Position numbers and translations under genes: made by a program
Shown: piece by piece, positions 17,547 through 25,249 of the stretch
Position numbering within the stretch: position 1 is the stretch's first letter
Layout: the number at the start of each line of letters is the position of its first letter
Notes under the pieces: generated by a model
Told to the model about the DNA's origin: nothing
Seen by the model: the letters and a program-made list of their open reading frames with translations, nothing else
Database searches by the model: none
NCBI GenBank assembly: GCA_948467675.1
Contig: CAOKFI010000023.1
Location: 1 to 44,017, forward strand
Source of the DNA: an uncultured Porphyromonadaceae bacterium
Lineage (GTDB): Bacteria; Bacteroidota; Bacteroidia; Bacteroidales; Muribaculaceae
Length of the DNA stretch: 44,017 bases
Direction: 5' to 3'

Positions 17547-19139
17547 CTACAGGGTGTTTCCCGGATATATGCGGTACATGTTTGCCCCATGTGGCGCAAC
17601 TGTAGCTGTATATTTGTGGCCGTTCATCTCAACATCTTTCTGTCGCCACAGATCACGCAGATGCTGATCTACATAGAATCCGAGTTTCTTCAGGTCAATA
17701 GTTATCTGGCGTGGATCCAGTGTCTTGTTGAAAAGAGCTATAGCCATAGATCCGTCTTCCAGCGGTTTTATGTATACAGCCTCTTCGTCATTATTGACCA
17801 ATGGCGCGCCGTGATATCCAAGAGGATCCTGATTGACATCGATCACTTCATCGTTGGTCAGCAATGACAGCGTGAAATCATCGATCCGTGCCAGATCGCA
17901 GCCGATAAGCAGAGGTGACGCCAGTATCGACCATAGAGTCATGTGGGTGTATTGTTCGTCCGGAGTCAGATTGGTATAATGCAGTTTCGGACCCCAGCCG
18001 ACGAGGCCGACTACAAGCATATCGGCATCGGGCCAATGTCCCGGACCTGCATAGGGAGCCCACCGGTCCTGAGAGAACCCGATTTTCGAGAAATTGTCCC
18101 AATTGTCACGTATGTCTCCGGTTGTACGCCATGCGTCAGCGTATTCGACGAGCATCGGGGCATTGGCCAAAGGTGCGTTATTTGAAAGGCTATAGACAAT
18201 ATCTCGTGATGTATTCCGCGGTGCCTCATACATTTCTTTGATATGAGCCACATCGTTAGGCTTCCAGTCGTATTTAAGATAATCGATCTCCCAATCGGCC
18301 CACTGGCGTGCATCATTCTCAACGAATGAATATTGCGAATGATATCGTACGCGCTTACGATCCTTCATATAATTTCCTCCAGGTAACTGGAACCGGTAAT
18401 TTTCATTGCAATTGCCTTCTTGGATCCAATGATACTGTCCATCGGGAGTATCGGCATAACTGCCGATATGAGCCGCATAGGTTCCAACCCAAGGCGATGA
18501 GTATATTCCGAGTTTCAAGCCCAAAGCATGAACTTCGGAGGTTAGAGCCTGCATGTCAGGAAATTTGTCATTGGGCTGGATCGCATTGTATTTTCCGCCG
18601 CGCATGCCTTGCCAGCCGTCGTCGATATTGATATACGACCATCCGTGATCTATAAGGCGTTTGTCATGCATGGCGCGTGCTGACGAGAGAACCTGTTCTT
18701 GAGTGACATCACGCCCCCAGCAGTTCCATGAGTTCCATCCCATGGGCGGTGTCAAGGCTATTTTGTCGCCGATCACTATTCGGAGAGTTCGATTGGCAGA
18801 CCCGTAATTATTTGTTGCTGTTACTTCGACTGTGTGTGTGCCTATGGCTTCGGTTCTTCCTGTGATCTGTCCTGTGGAAGTGTCGAGCGACAGGCCTTCA
18901 GGTAATCCGACAGCTGAAAATGACATCGGCCGCTCTCCGGATGCCGCTATATTAAATAAAAATTGACTGCCTGGACGTGCACCGAATATGCGAGCGCCAT
19001 TTATTCTTGGTTCAGGACCGGGTTTTGGGGTAAGAATGTATGCGGAATTGTCAGGTATGACAACTGGAGCCGGCGACTTTCCATGAACGGATACTGACAA
19101 TAGTCCGGCTGCTAAAATAATACATGCGGTAGTTTTCAT
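17547..19139 (-). CDS. GH27 alpha-galactosidase-like glycoside hydrolase with N-terminal Ig-like domain
   Basis: This is probably an exported alpha-galactosidase. A signal peptide (residues 1-20) precedes an Ig-like putative domain (about 40-123: GLPEGLSLDTSTGQITGR), then a GH27 barrel from LTPPMGWNSWNCWG (129-142). The predicted nucleophile is Asp291 in DYLKYDW and the acid/base Asp342 in DAWRTTGDI. GPGHWPDADML replaces the usual GPGGWNDPDML, and a segment of about 60 residues lies between GIYSSPW (211-217) and the nucleophile strand. The specificity is therefore uncertain (alpha-galactose, or another alpha-glycoside in this family). A C-terminal beta domain completes it. It is not in a SusCD polysaccharide locus. 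No clear promoter was seen. Confidence 0.88.
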   Translation of the reverse strand: MKTTACIILAAGLLSVSVHGKSPAPVVIPDNSAYILTPKPGPEPRINGARIFGARPGSQFLFNIAASGERPMSFSAVGLPEGLSLDTSTGQITGRTEAIGTHTVEVTATNNYGSANRTLRIVIGDKIALTPPMGWNSWNCWGRDVTQEQVLSSARAMHDKRLIDHGWSYINIDDGWQGMRGGKYNAIQPNDKFPDMQALTSEVHALGLKLGIYSSPWVGTYAAHIGSYADTPDGQYHWIQEGNCNENYRFQLPGGNYMKDRKRVRYHSQYSFVENDARQWADWEIDYLKYDWKPNDVAHIKEMYEAPRNTSRDIVYSLSNNAPLANAPMLVEYADAWRTTGDIRDNWDNFSKIGFSQDRWAPYAGPGHWPDADMLVVGLVGWGPKLHYTNLTPDEQYTHMTLWSILASPLLIGCDLARIDDFTLSLLTNDEVIDVNQDPLGYHGAPLVNNDEEAVYIKPLEDGSMAIALFNKTLDPRQITIDLKKLGFYVDQHLRDLWRQKDVEMNGHKYTATVAPHGANMYRIYPGNTL

Positions 19140-19156
19140 GATGTATAAATATAAAA

Positions 19157-19182
19157 ATAAGCGAAGTATATCCTTCGCTTAT
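19157..19182 (-). terminator. Terminator after the Lrp/AsnC gene
   Basis: A perfect 10-bp stem ATAAGCGAAG / CTTCGCTTAT (19157-19166 with 19173-19182) encloses a 6-nt loop. On the minus strand it is followed by TTTTATATTTAT. It lies 28 bp past the regulator stop. Confidence 0.75.
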
Positions 19183-19210
19183 CGGTTATTTAAGAATAGT
19201 CACTGTTCAA

Positions 19211-19678
19211 TTAATTCTCTTGATGAATGGGGAGTTGCCGCCGGAAGACCTCTTTAAACGATATGAGCGATTCCGTACGTGCCAGACCTAATGACTGCAA
19301 TCGTTCATGTATGATATGGAGCAAATGGTCGTTGTTTTTTGCATATAATTTTATGAATAGGTCGTATTTGCCTGTCGTAAAATGGCACTCAACAACTTCC
19401 GGAATTTTCTTGAGTTCATTGACTACGTTGTTGAATTGGGATGGATCGTTAAGGAAAAATCCGATATAGGCACATGTGTCATATCCTACAGCAGACGGTT
19501 CGATTAAAGATTCCGACCCTTTGATAACGCCAAGCGATGTCAGTTTCTGTATACGCTGGTGAATTGCAGCTCCGCTTACTCCGCACTCGCGGGCAATCTC
19601 CAGATAAGGCTTGCGTGCGTTGACTGAAAGCATTTGCAATATCTTCAGATCCAGTTTGTCGAGGTTAGGGCGTTTCAT
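19211..19678 (-). CDS. Lrp/AsnC family transcriptional regulator
   Basis: This is a 155-residue feast/famine regulator. The N-terminal helix-turn-helix (LDLKILQMLSVNARKPYLEIARECGVSGAAIHQRIQKL, residues 7-44, read in parts) is followed by a RAM/AsnC ligand domain (YIGFFLNDPSQFNNVVNELKKIPEVVECHFTTGKYDLFIKL). Such proteins bind amino acids and wrap DNA as octamers. It is a single gene between two terminator-bounded units, and the target genes are not evident. Confidence 0.93.
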   Translation of the reverse strand: MKRPNLDKLDLKILQMLSVNARKPYLEIARECGVSGAAIHQRIQKLTSLGVIKGSESLIEPSAVGYDTCAYIGFFLNDPSQFNNVVNELKKIPEVVECHFTTGKYDLFIKLYAKNNDHLLHIIHERLQSLGLARTESLISFKEVFRRQLPIHQEN

Positions 19679-19732
19679 GCAAAATTACTTATAATTATGG
19701 GGATTTAGTTATTTATTTCAAAAGTATGCACA

Positions 19733-19740
19733 CAAAGATA
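19733..19740 (-). promoter_or_regulatory. -7 box candidate for the Lrp/AsnC gene
   Basis: The minus strand reads TATCTTTG, a full match to the -7 consensus, 55 bp upstream of the ATG. No TTTG lies at the right distance. A second, weaker match (CAAAATTA, 19680-19687) abuts the start codon. The surrounding 19679-19825 stretch is very AT-rich and holds no gene. Confidence 0.3.
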
Positions 19741-19825
19741 ATAATATTATAGCATATTATAGACATTGAGTGATTATTTTTCACAAATATTAGGTTTAGA
19801 TGTATTTATATTCATTTATATGCTC

Positions 19826-21922
19826 TTAGACAATCGGAATTGTAAACAGAAACCTGGCTCCGTCTCGATATGAGGTATCGACTGAGATATTGCCTTTGAG
19901 CAGTTGGGATATAAGACGGCAGATATTAAGGCCGAGTCCGCTTCCTTGTGTGGAACTGTCAAGTTTTTCGAACCGTTCGAATATGATGGATTCCTTGCCT
20001 TTTGGAATTCCTATACCTGTGTCTGTTACTGAAAATGTTACGGTTCCGGCGTCAGTATTTAGAATATATGACAGTGTAATTAATCCGTTGGTGGTGAATT
20101 TGGCGGCATTGTTCAGCAGATTGATCAGAACCTGCTCGACCCTGCGGCGATCTGTCTTGATTGTGGTGTCGGGCTGCGGTTGTGGCGTAAATATCATGGA
20201 TACTCCGTCATTGAGATGTATCCGGGAACTTCCAATAGCCATGTTGCATATCGAATGGAGCGATACCGGAATACGTTCGAGTTTCATACGCGGGCTTTCA
20301 AGTTCGGATATTTCCAGGACATCGCTGACCAATGTGTGCAGCAATTCGCTGTTGAGCGTAACCATCTGGGCAAAACGCTGATAATATTTTCTTTTGTCTT
20401 CGTCCATACCGTCAACAATAAGTTGAGAATATTCCACGATTGCATCAAGCGGTGTTTTTACTTCGTGGCTCATATTGTTGACAAATTCGTTTTTAAGCCT
20501 ATTGGCTTTCTGTGCCTCGTCTCGAGCATTTATCAGCGCCATCTGAGTGCTTTTGATAGTGTCGCGCTCTGCCTTCAATGCCTGATTTGTCTCAATCAGA
20601 TGGTGTGACAACAATTTTGCTTTGCGATACAGACGGTACATCATGATCAGGAGGATCACTAAAAACGCGATGGCGATCAGCGATATTATGATAATGGTTT
20701 TGTTGGATTTGATCTTAGCCTCACGCTGCTCTATTTCCAGACGGTTATTCTGATTTTTCAGGGCATTGATATCGTATATGATCTGAAGTTCCTTATACTT
20801 CTCAATGGCTTTTGAGGAAATGTAACTTTCCAGAATATCCTTATATTCAAGAGCTGCGTCCAGAAGGGTACTGGTGTCTCCGCAACCATGAGCCGCCTCG
20901 ATCAATGTTTTTATAAGATGCCTGCGCAACGTCTTGTTGGATGCCGGACGGGCTGTCTGATATTTCAAAATCGGCAATGCCTCGTTATACCGTTTGTGTG
21001 CCATCAGATAATATATGTGTGCACGGCCGTTGTTATTAAGGTCTGCTTCGATATCCGGATTATTCTGACATATATCGAGAAGCCTGTGGTAATATGTCTC
21101 GATTTCCTGTGGAGTAAGAGCCTCGTAATTCGCAAGCAACCGACGATATGACAGATACCGGTTGGTATCATAATGGCGGTATTTACGGCCTTTTGCGGCA
21201 TATTCTTTCTGTAACCTGTCTATAACCTCCAGAAGTTTCTTATCTGCCTTTACCGCTTTCTCATGATCGTAATTGTTGGTGTAGAGGTCTGCTTCCTGTG
21301 TATACAGAATATTCTTGATGCCTGGAAATGTTCCGGGAAGTTCGTTAAGCATCTTTGCCTGACGATCCAGATATTGCGACAGAAGTTCGCCTTGTGTTTC
21401 CTGACCGAGATAGGCGCACAGGGTATGCAGCATGACTACTTGTTCATATATGTCGACGGTGTTTATAGTCGACATTTCGCCAAGTATTTCCCGTATCCGC
21501 TGTTGACGCTGTTCGTCTGATGAATATTTCGCCTGGCTTGTAGCATGCATCATCTTCAGAAATGCCACAGTCTCTTTCTGCTCGTCGCTTTCCGGCAGCT
21601 GTTCGGCTTCCTGTATCAGCACTGTCTGCATGGAGTCGTTGTAGAGATAAAAATTGGCCATGTGACGCAGCATGTCCATCTGTGTTGACAGATCACCGGC
21701 TCTTCTGGCTACATCAAGAATATGCGGAGCAAGCCGCATACGGTTATTGCGCTTGGAAATATCGAATATGTCATACAGGATCGGAATGCTGTCGGACGGT
21801 GAGCCCGCTTCGGCAAGTTTTTCTGTCAGGCTATCTTTAATGGCTTGATCTTCCGGAGTCAGCGCCTCCATAACAGGGCATATAAAGCCCATAAGGACGC
21901 ATAATGTGATAAGTTTGTGCAT
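19826..21922 (-). CDS. TPR-containing membrane histidine kinase
   Basis: This is an orphan sensor kinase. With the start at 21922 (MHKLITLCVLMGFICPVMEA, a signal peptide) it has 698 residues. A periplasmic region of about 380 residues is rich in TPR-like helices. One membrane helix follows (about 409-430), then a short coiled coil and HisKA with phospho-acceptor His486 (NNMSHEVKTPLDA). The HATPase domain shows N box NLLNNAAKF, G1 DTGIGIP and G2 GSGLGLNI. An 18-codon longer start is open but would place charged, non-signal residues ahead of the signal peptide. No receiver domain or response regulator gene adjoins it. Confidence 0.92.
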   Translation of the reverse strand: MHKLITLCVLMGFICPVMEALTPEDQAIKDSLTEKLAEAGSPSDSIPILYDIFDISKRNNRMRLAPHILDVARRAGDLSTQMDMLRHMANFYLYNDSMQTVLIQEAEQLPESDEQKETVAFLKMMHATSQAKYSSDEQRQQRIREILGEMSTINTVDIYEQVVMLHTLCAYLGQETQGELLSQYLDRQAKMLNELPGTFPGIKNILYTQEADLYTNNYDHEKAVKADKKLLEVIDRLQKEYAAKGRKYRHYDTNRYLSYRRLLANYEALTPQEIETYYHRLLDICQNNPDIEADLNNNGRAHIYYLMAHKRYNEALPILKYQTARPASNKTLRRHLIKTLIEAAHGCGDTSTLLDAALEYKDILESYISSKAIEKYKELQIIYDINALKNQNNRLEIEQREAKIKSNKTIIIISLIAIAFLVILLIMMYRLYRKAKLLSHHLIETNQALKAERDTIKSTQMALINARDEAQKANRLKNEFVNNMSHEVKTPLDAIVEYSQLIVDGMDEDKRKYYQRFAQMVTLNSELLHTLVSDVLEISELESPRMKLERIPVSLHSICNMAIGSSRIHLNDGVSMIFTPQPQPDTTIKTDRRRVEQVLINLLNNAAKFTTNGLITLSYILNTDAGTVTFSVTDTGIGIPKGKESIIFERFEKLDSSTQGSGLGLNICRLISQLLKGNISVDTSYRDGARFLFTIPIV

Positions 21923-21942
21923 AGAGCCTTGGTTGTATGGCA

Positions 21943-21977
21943 CAAATATAGTGAATAAATATACTTGGTTAACCAAA
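21943..21977 (-). promoter_or_regulatory. Promoter candidate with palindrome for the histidine kinase
   Basis: The -7 box TATATTTG (21943-21950, minus strand) lies 21 bp above the kinase ATG at 21922. The nearest TTTG is at 21974-21977, 23 bp away, slightly over the usual distance. It overlaps a perfect 12-bp palindrome, TTGGTTAACCAA (21965-21976). Confidence 0.4.
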
Positions 21978-21992
21978 TGTTAACAAATAAAT

Positions 21993-23081
21993 TTATCGAT
22001 AATCTGTGCGCAGCCTACGCCCCATGCGATAGGCATTGGCACTGTGCTTGCGACAGTTGTCATTCATGCTGCGAACTATATCGAGATCAATATATCGTAC
22101 ATTATCTATTGTCCTGAACAATGAATCATGCCGCAGGCTGTACATCCAGTCTGAAACCTTGCATGTGCGGTAATTGTCAATGGGTCTCAATGGATCGGGA
22201 ATACCAAATAGTGTCACCGGCATTACCGATGAGCATGGCGGATACCCCATCATAGTCCACATTATGGATTTATATGGAGTCTCACATGAGAGAGCACTTT
22301 CGATAACAACAGATGCCGAGGTTGAATATCGTGGTATGAAATCCCGGTCAGGTACTAACCGTACGGTATCCTCCATAACATCGTTCATCCGGATAGAATG
22401 ATAGAATGACCGGGACAGGACTTCCGTAAGTACTTCGGGAGTAACCTGTCCGGTGCTGATGTATGGTTCCAGCAACGTGCGTGCATTTCCATGCCTGATA
22501 AAGCCCATGCCGCCGGATTCCGGACCGGAATAAGAGAAATTTGTACGGATAAGTACTCCGGTAGAATCATCGGCAATATCGTATTTTACATATCTATAGT
22601 CGTCTGTTTCGTAATATGCTCCGGCTCCAGAAGCATCGATGGCGCCGAAATTGGCCTGTACGCCCAGCGGGCGGGGAAGTGAATCGAGGAGATGCTCGAA
22701 GTCGATGAGTGTACGGCAGCGTTTAAGAGCCAGCGACATTATGTAGCCTTCGCGGTCTTTGTAAGCCGCTGTGTCGGGCGCTAAATTATACGATGCTGTA
22801 TTCATTATGGCAAAACCGGCCTCGTTCATTCCGATCCAAGCCTCGTTGAGCAAAGAGTCTCCGCCGTTGAACAAGGCTACATATCCTAATGAATGCCCGG
22901 TGGGGCTGACTCGCGCTACAAAATTATGTTCATGGCCGGTATCCCGATGTTTCCACAAAAGAGTGCGTCCTTCCGGATTAGCCTTGCCCGATATGATAGC
23001 GGATGTACATCCCCAGATATTGTTGGCGGCATATACTGATGCGAGCAATATGTATATTAATATGTGTATGCTGCGATTCAT
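21993..23081 (-). CDS. Exported Ntn-type hydrolase (C45/choloylglycine-hydrolase-like)
   Basis: The 362-residue protein has a signal peptide (1-19) and then IWG|CTSAIISGKANPEGRTLLWKHRD. The pattern Cys-Thr followed about 18 residues later by a W-K-H/R-x-D motif is that of Ntn amidohydrolases, which self-cleave to expose an N-terminal Cys (Cys25 here). WIGMNEAGFAIMNT (about 80-93) and NFGAIDASGAGAYYETDD (about 140-157) fit the C45 / linear-amide hydrolase fold. The substrate could be an acyl-amide such as an N-acyl amino acid, beta-lactam or bile-acid conjugate, but nothing in the sequence decides. It has its own promoter, which overlaps the terminator of the preceding gene. Confidence 0.78.
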   Translation of the reverse strand: MNRSIHILIYILLASVYAANNIWGCTSAIISGKANPEGRTLLWKHRDTGHEHNFVARVSPTGHSLGYVALFNGGDSLLNEAWIGMNEAGFAIMNTASYNLAPDTAAYKDREGYIMSLALKRCRTLIDFEHLLDSLPRPLGVQANFGAIDASGAGAYYETDDYRYVKYDIADDSTGVLIRTNFSYSGPESGGMGFIRHGNARTLLEPYISTGQVTPEVLTEVLSRSFYHSIRMNDVMEDTVRLVPDRDFIPRYSTSASVVIESALSCETPYKSIMWTMMGYPPCSSVMPVTLFGIPDPLRPIDNYRTCKVSDWMYSLRHDSLFRTIDNVRYIDLDIVRSMNDNCRKHSANAYRMGRRLRTDYR

Positions 23082-23103
23082 ATCGGTATGATTGTATGAA
23101 TTG

Positions 23104-23135
23104 CAAAAATAGCGGAATTTGCCGAATGTGGCAAA
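23104..23135 (-). promoter_or_regulatory. Promoter of the Ntn hydrolase gene
   Basis: The minus strand has TTTG (23132-23135), a 20-bp spacer, then TATTTTTG (23104-23111). The start is about 23099, giving an 18-nt leader. Both boxes fall within the terminator hairpin of the upstream gene. Confidence 0.6.
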
Positions 23136-23145
23136 CTCCGCTATT
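23108..23145 (-). terminator. Terminator of the 124-residue protein gene
   Basis: Arms 23108-23123 and 23130-23145 pair at 15 of 16 positions around a 6-nt loop; on the minus strand a TATTTTTG run follows. It lies 29 bp beyond the stop at 23175. Confidence 0.8.
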
Positions 23146-23174
23146 CTGACAGCTTCAGATTGCGGTACGTCGGA

Positions 23175-23549
23175 TTACTTGAGTGTCTCCAATGTCATTT
23201 CGCTGAGATCATCCTCACTATATGCGTTTGCGCCCGGATATACCTTTTCGCCGAGAACAAATGAGCATGACAGAATTGCCAGCCTTTCATCGAGTATGCC
23301 ATAAACAGGCTGTATCTTCACTTGATTCCAGGCGGACCGGAACGCTTCTGCCATATCCCCCATTTCAGTACTACCATCGCTGTGTTCTATATAGATGTTG
23401 CAGGTAAATGCCTGATCATGTGGGCGATTATCCATACATAGCATATAGCTGAGTTTGACACCGACAAAAAGAGTGACACGGCGCGTATCGGAGAACATAT
23501 CGAAACGGATATCTGCAAATATTGGTCGGGTGTTGTACAGTGCTGTCAA
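23175..23549 (-). CDS. Small protein of unknown function
   Basis: I do not recognise this 124-residue protein. It has no signal peptide or membrane segment and looks like a small mixed alpha/beta domain (RRVTLFVGVKLSYMLC, FTCNIYIEHSDG, RLAILSCSFVLGEKVYP). The only start that keeps the whole frame is TTG at 23549, since a stop lies seven codons upstream without an ATG. The first in-frame ATG is at 23501 (MFSDTRRVTL), leaving 108 residues, and this shorter form is equally possible. It is a single gene, transcribed away from the thioesterase gene and closed by a clear terminator. Confidence 0.6.
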   Translation of the reverse strand: MTALYNTRPIFADIRFDMFSDTRRVTLFVGVKLSYMLCMDNRPHDQAFTCNIYIEHSDGSTEMGDMAEAFRSAWNQVKIQPVYGILDERLAILSCSFVLGEKVYPGANAYSEDDLSEMTLETLK

Positions 23550-23595
23550 TAAACGGTGAAAAATAATTTAATAGAGATCTTTTAGATAGTAGAAT

Positions 23596-23626
23596 TTTGT
23601 TAAAATCCTGCGGTTTTATAACTTTA
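23596..23626 (+). promoter_or_regulatory. Predicted promoter of the thioesterase-dprA unit
   Basis: TTTG (23596-23599), a 19-bp spacer and TAACTTTA (23619-23626; final G replaced by A) give a start near 23631 and a leader of about 20 nt. Confidence 0.5.
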
Positions 23627-23650
23627 CGATTCTAAAAATTCTCATTCAGA

Positions 23651-24058
23651 ATGAATAAGGACTATATATTTTCATTGCCGATGAAAGTGCGGGACTACGA
23701 AGTGGATTCGGAAGGCATCGTAAATAATGCCATATATCTGCATTATCTGGAGCACACCCGCCATGAGTTTTGTGCCGCTGCCGGATTCTCATTCCGAGAT
23801 ATGCACGCACAAGGTATTGACCCGGTGCTGAGTAGAGTCGTGATAGATTATAAGACTCCTCTTGGGTTGGGCGATGAGATGGTGAGCAAGTTGCGGTTGA
23901 GCCGCAAGGGAGCCCGGTTTGTATTCTATCAGGATATATATAACACTGCCGGAGCGCTGGTTGTAAAAGCAGAGGTCTCGGTCGTATGTCTGGAACACGG
24001 GCGCCTGACACGTGGTGATTGCCTTGCCAAAGCATTTGAGGCTTATCTGAACGATTGA
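23651..24058 (+). CDS. Hotdog-fold acyl-CoA thioesterase (4HBT)
   Basis: This 135-residue YbgC/FadM-type hotdog protein hydrolyses acyl-CoA or acyl-ACP thioesters. The family motif MKVRDYEVDSEGIVNNAIYLHYLEHTRHEF occupies residues 11-40 (seen in parts). The usual catalytic Asp position of RDxDxxGHVNN is here RDYEVDSEGIVNN, with Ile in place of the common His and Asp16/Asp20 available. It ends 5 bp before the dprA ATG, so the two are probably one transcript, although their jobs appear unrelated. Confidence 0.88.
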   Translation: MNKDYIFSLPMKVRDYEVDSEGIVNNAIYLHYLEHTRHEFCAAAGFSFRDMHAQGIDPVLSRVVIDYKTPLGLGDEMVSKLRLSRKGARFVFYQDIYNTAGALVVKAEVSVVCLEHGRLTRGDCLAKAFEAYLND

Positions 24059-24063
24059 CCGAT

Positions 24064-25185
24064 ATGGATGACCGCTCTGAGATTCTATACAGGATCGCAT
24101 TTGCGTCGATGCGCGGTGTCACACCGGTCATGGCTGGTGACATTCTGGCAAGAGTAGGATCAGAACGAGAGTTTTTCGCAATGCCAGAAACTCAACTCAT
24201 GTCTCTCTGCGAGTCCCGCGGGAGAATATATAAACGGGAATATCGGAATGATCTTCTGAAAAAGGCTGAAGCAGAACTGCGGTTCATAACCGACAATCGA
24301 ATCCAGACGCTGTATTTCAAGGACGAAGGGTATCCGTACAGGCTGACACATTGCGATGATGCCCCGTTGATGCTTTATACCTTAGGTGAATGCAATTTCA
24401 ATGAAGCTCGTGTTGTCGGGGTCGTGGGTACGCGTCATGCGACTTCATACGGAACCGATTTCGTAAACTCGATGATTTCCGAACTTGCATCGACGGTAGA
24501 TGATATAATAATAGTCAGCGGCCTTGCCTATGGCATAGACGTAGCTGCACATCGGGCTGCTCTGAATGCCGGAATTCCCACGGTCGCCGTTCTGGCTCAC
24601 GGTCTGAATATGGTATATCCGTCGCAACATCGGAAAGTCGCTGCCGATATGGTTCATAACGGCGGCATGCTGGTGACAGATTACATGACATCCGACAAGA
24701 TACATAAAGGAAATTTTGTGGCGCGTAACCGTATTGTCGCAGGTCTGTGCGATTGTGTATTGGTGGCTGAATCCGCAAGCAAAGGCGGAGCAATGATTAC
24801 AGCAGAGATTGCCGTTCAATACAACCGTGATGTATTTGCTCTTCCAGGGCGTGTTTCCGACCGTTATAGTGCCGGGTGCAATCGTCTGATAGCACGTAAT
24901 GTGGCGCAACTTGTGACATCGGCCGAGGATCTGGCTTTGGCTATGCGATGGCCTATACGGCAACATGAGAACGAACAGATGTCGTTACCTATGGATTTGA
25001 CTCCGGAAGAAACTGCAATAATCGATTATCTGACGACAAACGATACGGCGACGATCAATCAGCTTACGGTAGGTCTCAGCCTTCCGATAGCGAATCTGAT
25101 GAATATCCTTTTAGATATGGAATTCAGGGGGCTGATACTTGCCGTTCCGGGCGGATGTTACAGGCTGGGATCGGCCATGGTATAA
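24064..25185 (+). CDS. dprA: DNA-processing protein DprA
   Basis: DprA binds incoming single-stranded DNA and loads RecA during natural transformation; it is also widespread in bacteria not known to be competent. An N-terminal helical (HhH/SAM-like) region covers residues 1-75. The Rossmann fold (VVGVVGTRHATSYG, VSGLAYGIDVAAHRAAL, ARNRIVAGLCDCVLVAESASKGGAMITAE, LPGRVSDRYSAGCNRLI) is the DprA signature. The C-terminus holds a winged helix (about 315-370). ATG 24064 gives 373 residues. A TTG at 24055 would overlap the thioesterase stop and add only three residues. Confidence 0.95.
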   Translation: MDDRSEILYRIAFASMRGVTPVMAGDILARVGSEREFFAMPETQLMSLCESRGRIYKREYRNDLLKKAEAELRFITDNRIQTLYFKDEGYPYRLTHCDDAPLMLYTLGECNFNEARVVGVVGTRHATSYGTDFVNSMISELASTVDDIIIVSGLAYGIDVAAHRAALNAGIPTVAVLAHGLNMVYPSQHRKVAADMVHNGGMLVTDYMTSDKIHKGNFVARNRIVAGLCDCVLVAESASKGGAMITAEIAVQYNRDVFALPGRVSDRYSAGCNRLIARNVAQLVTSAEDLALAMRWPIRQHENEQMSLPMDLTPEETAIIDYLTTNDTATINQLTVGLSLPIANLMNILLDMEFRGLILAVPGGCYRLGSAMV

Positions 25186-25249
25186 ACCAAACCATGATTT
25201 ATAATGTTAAAGAATCAGATATATTTTTCACAACCAATAAATTAATGAT

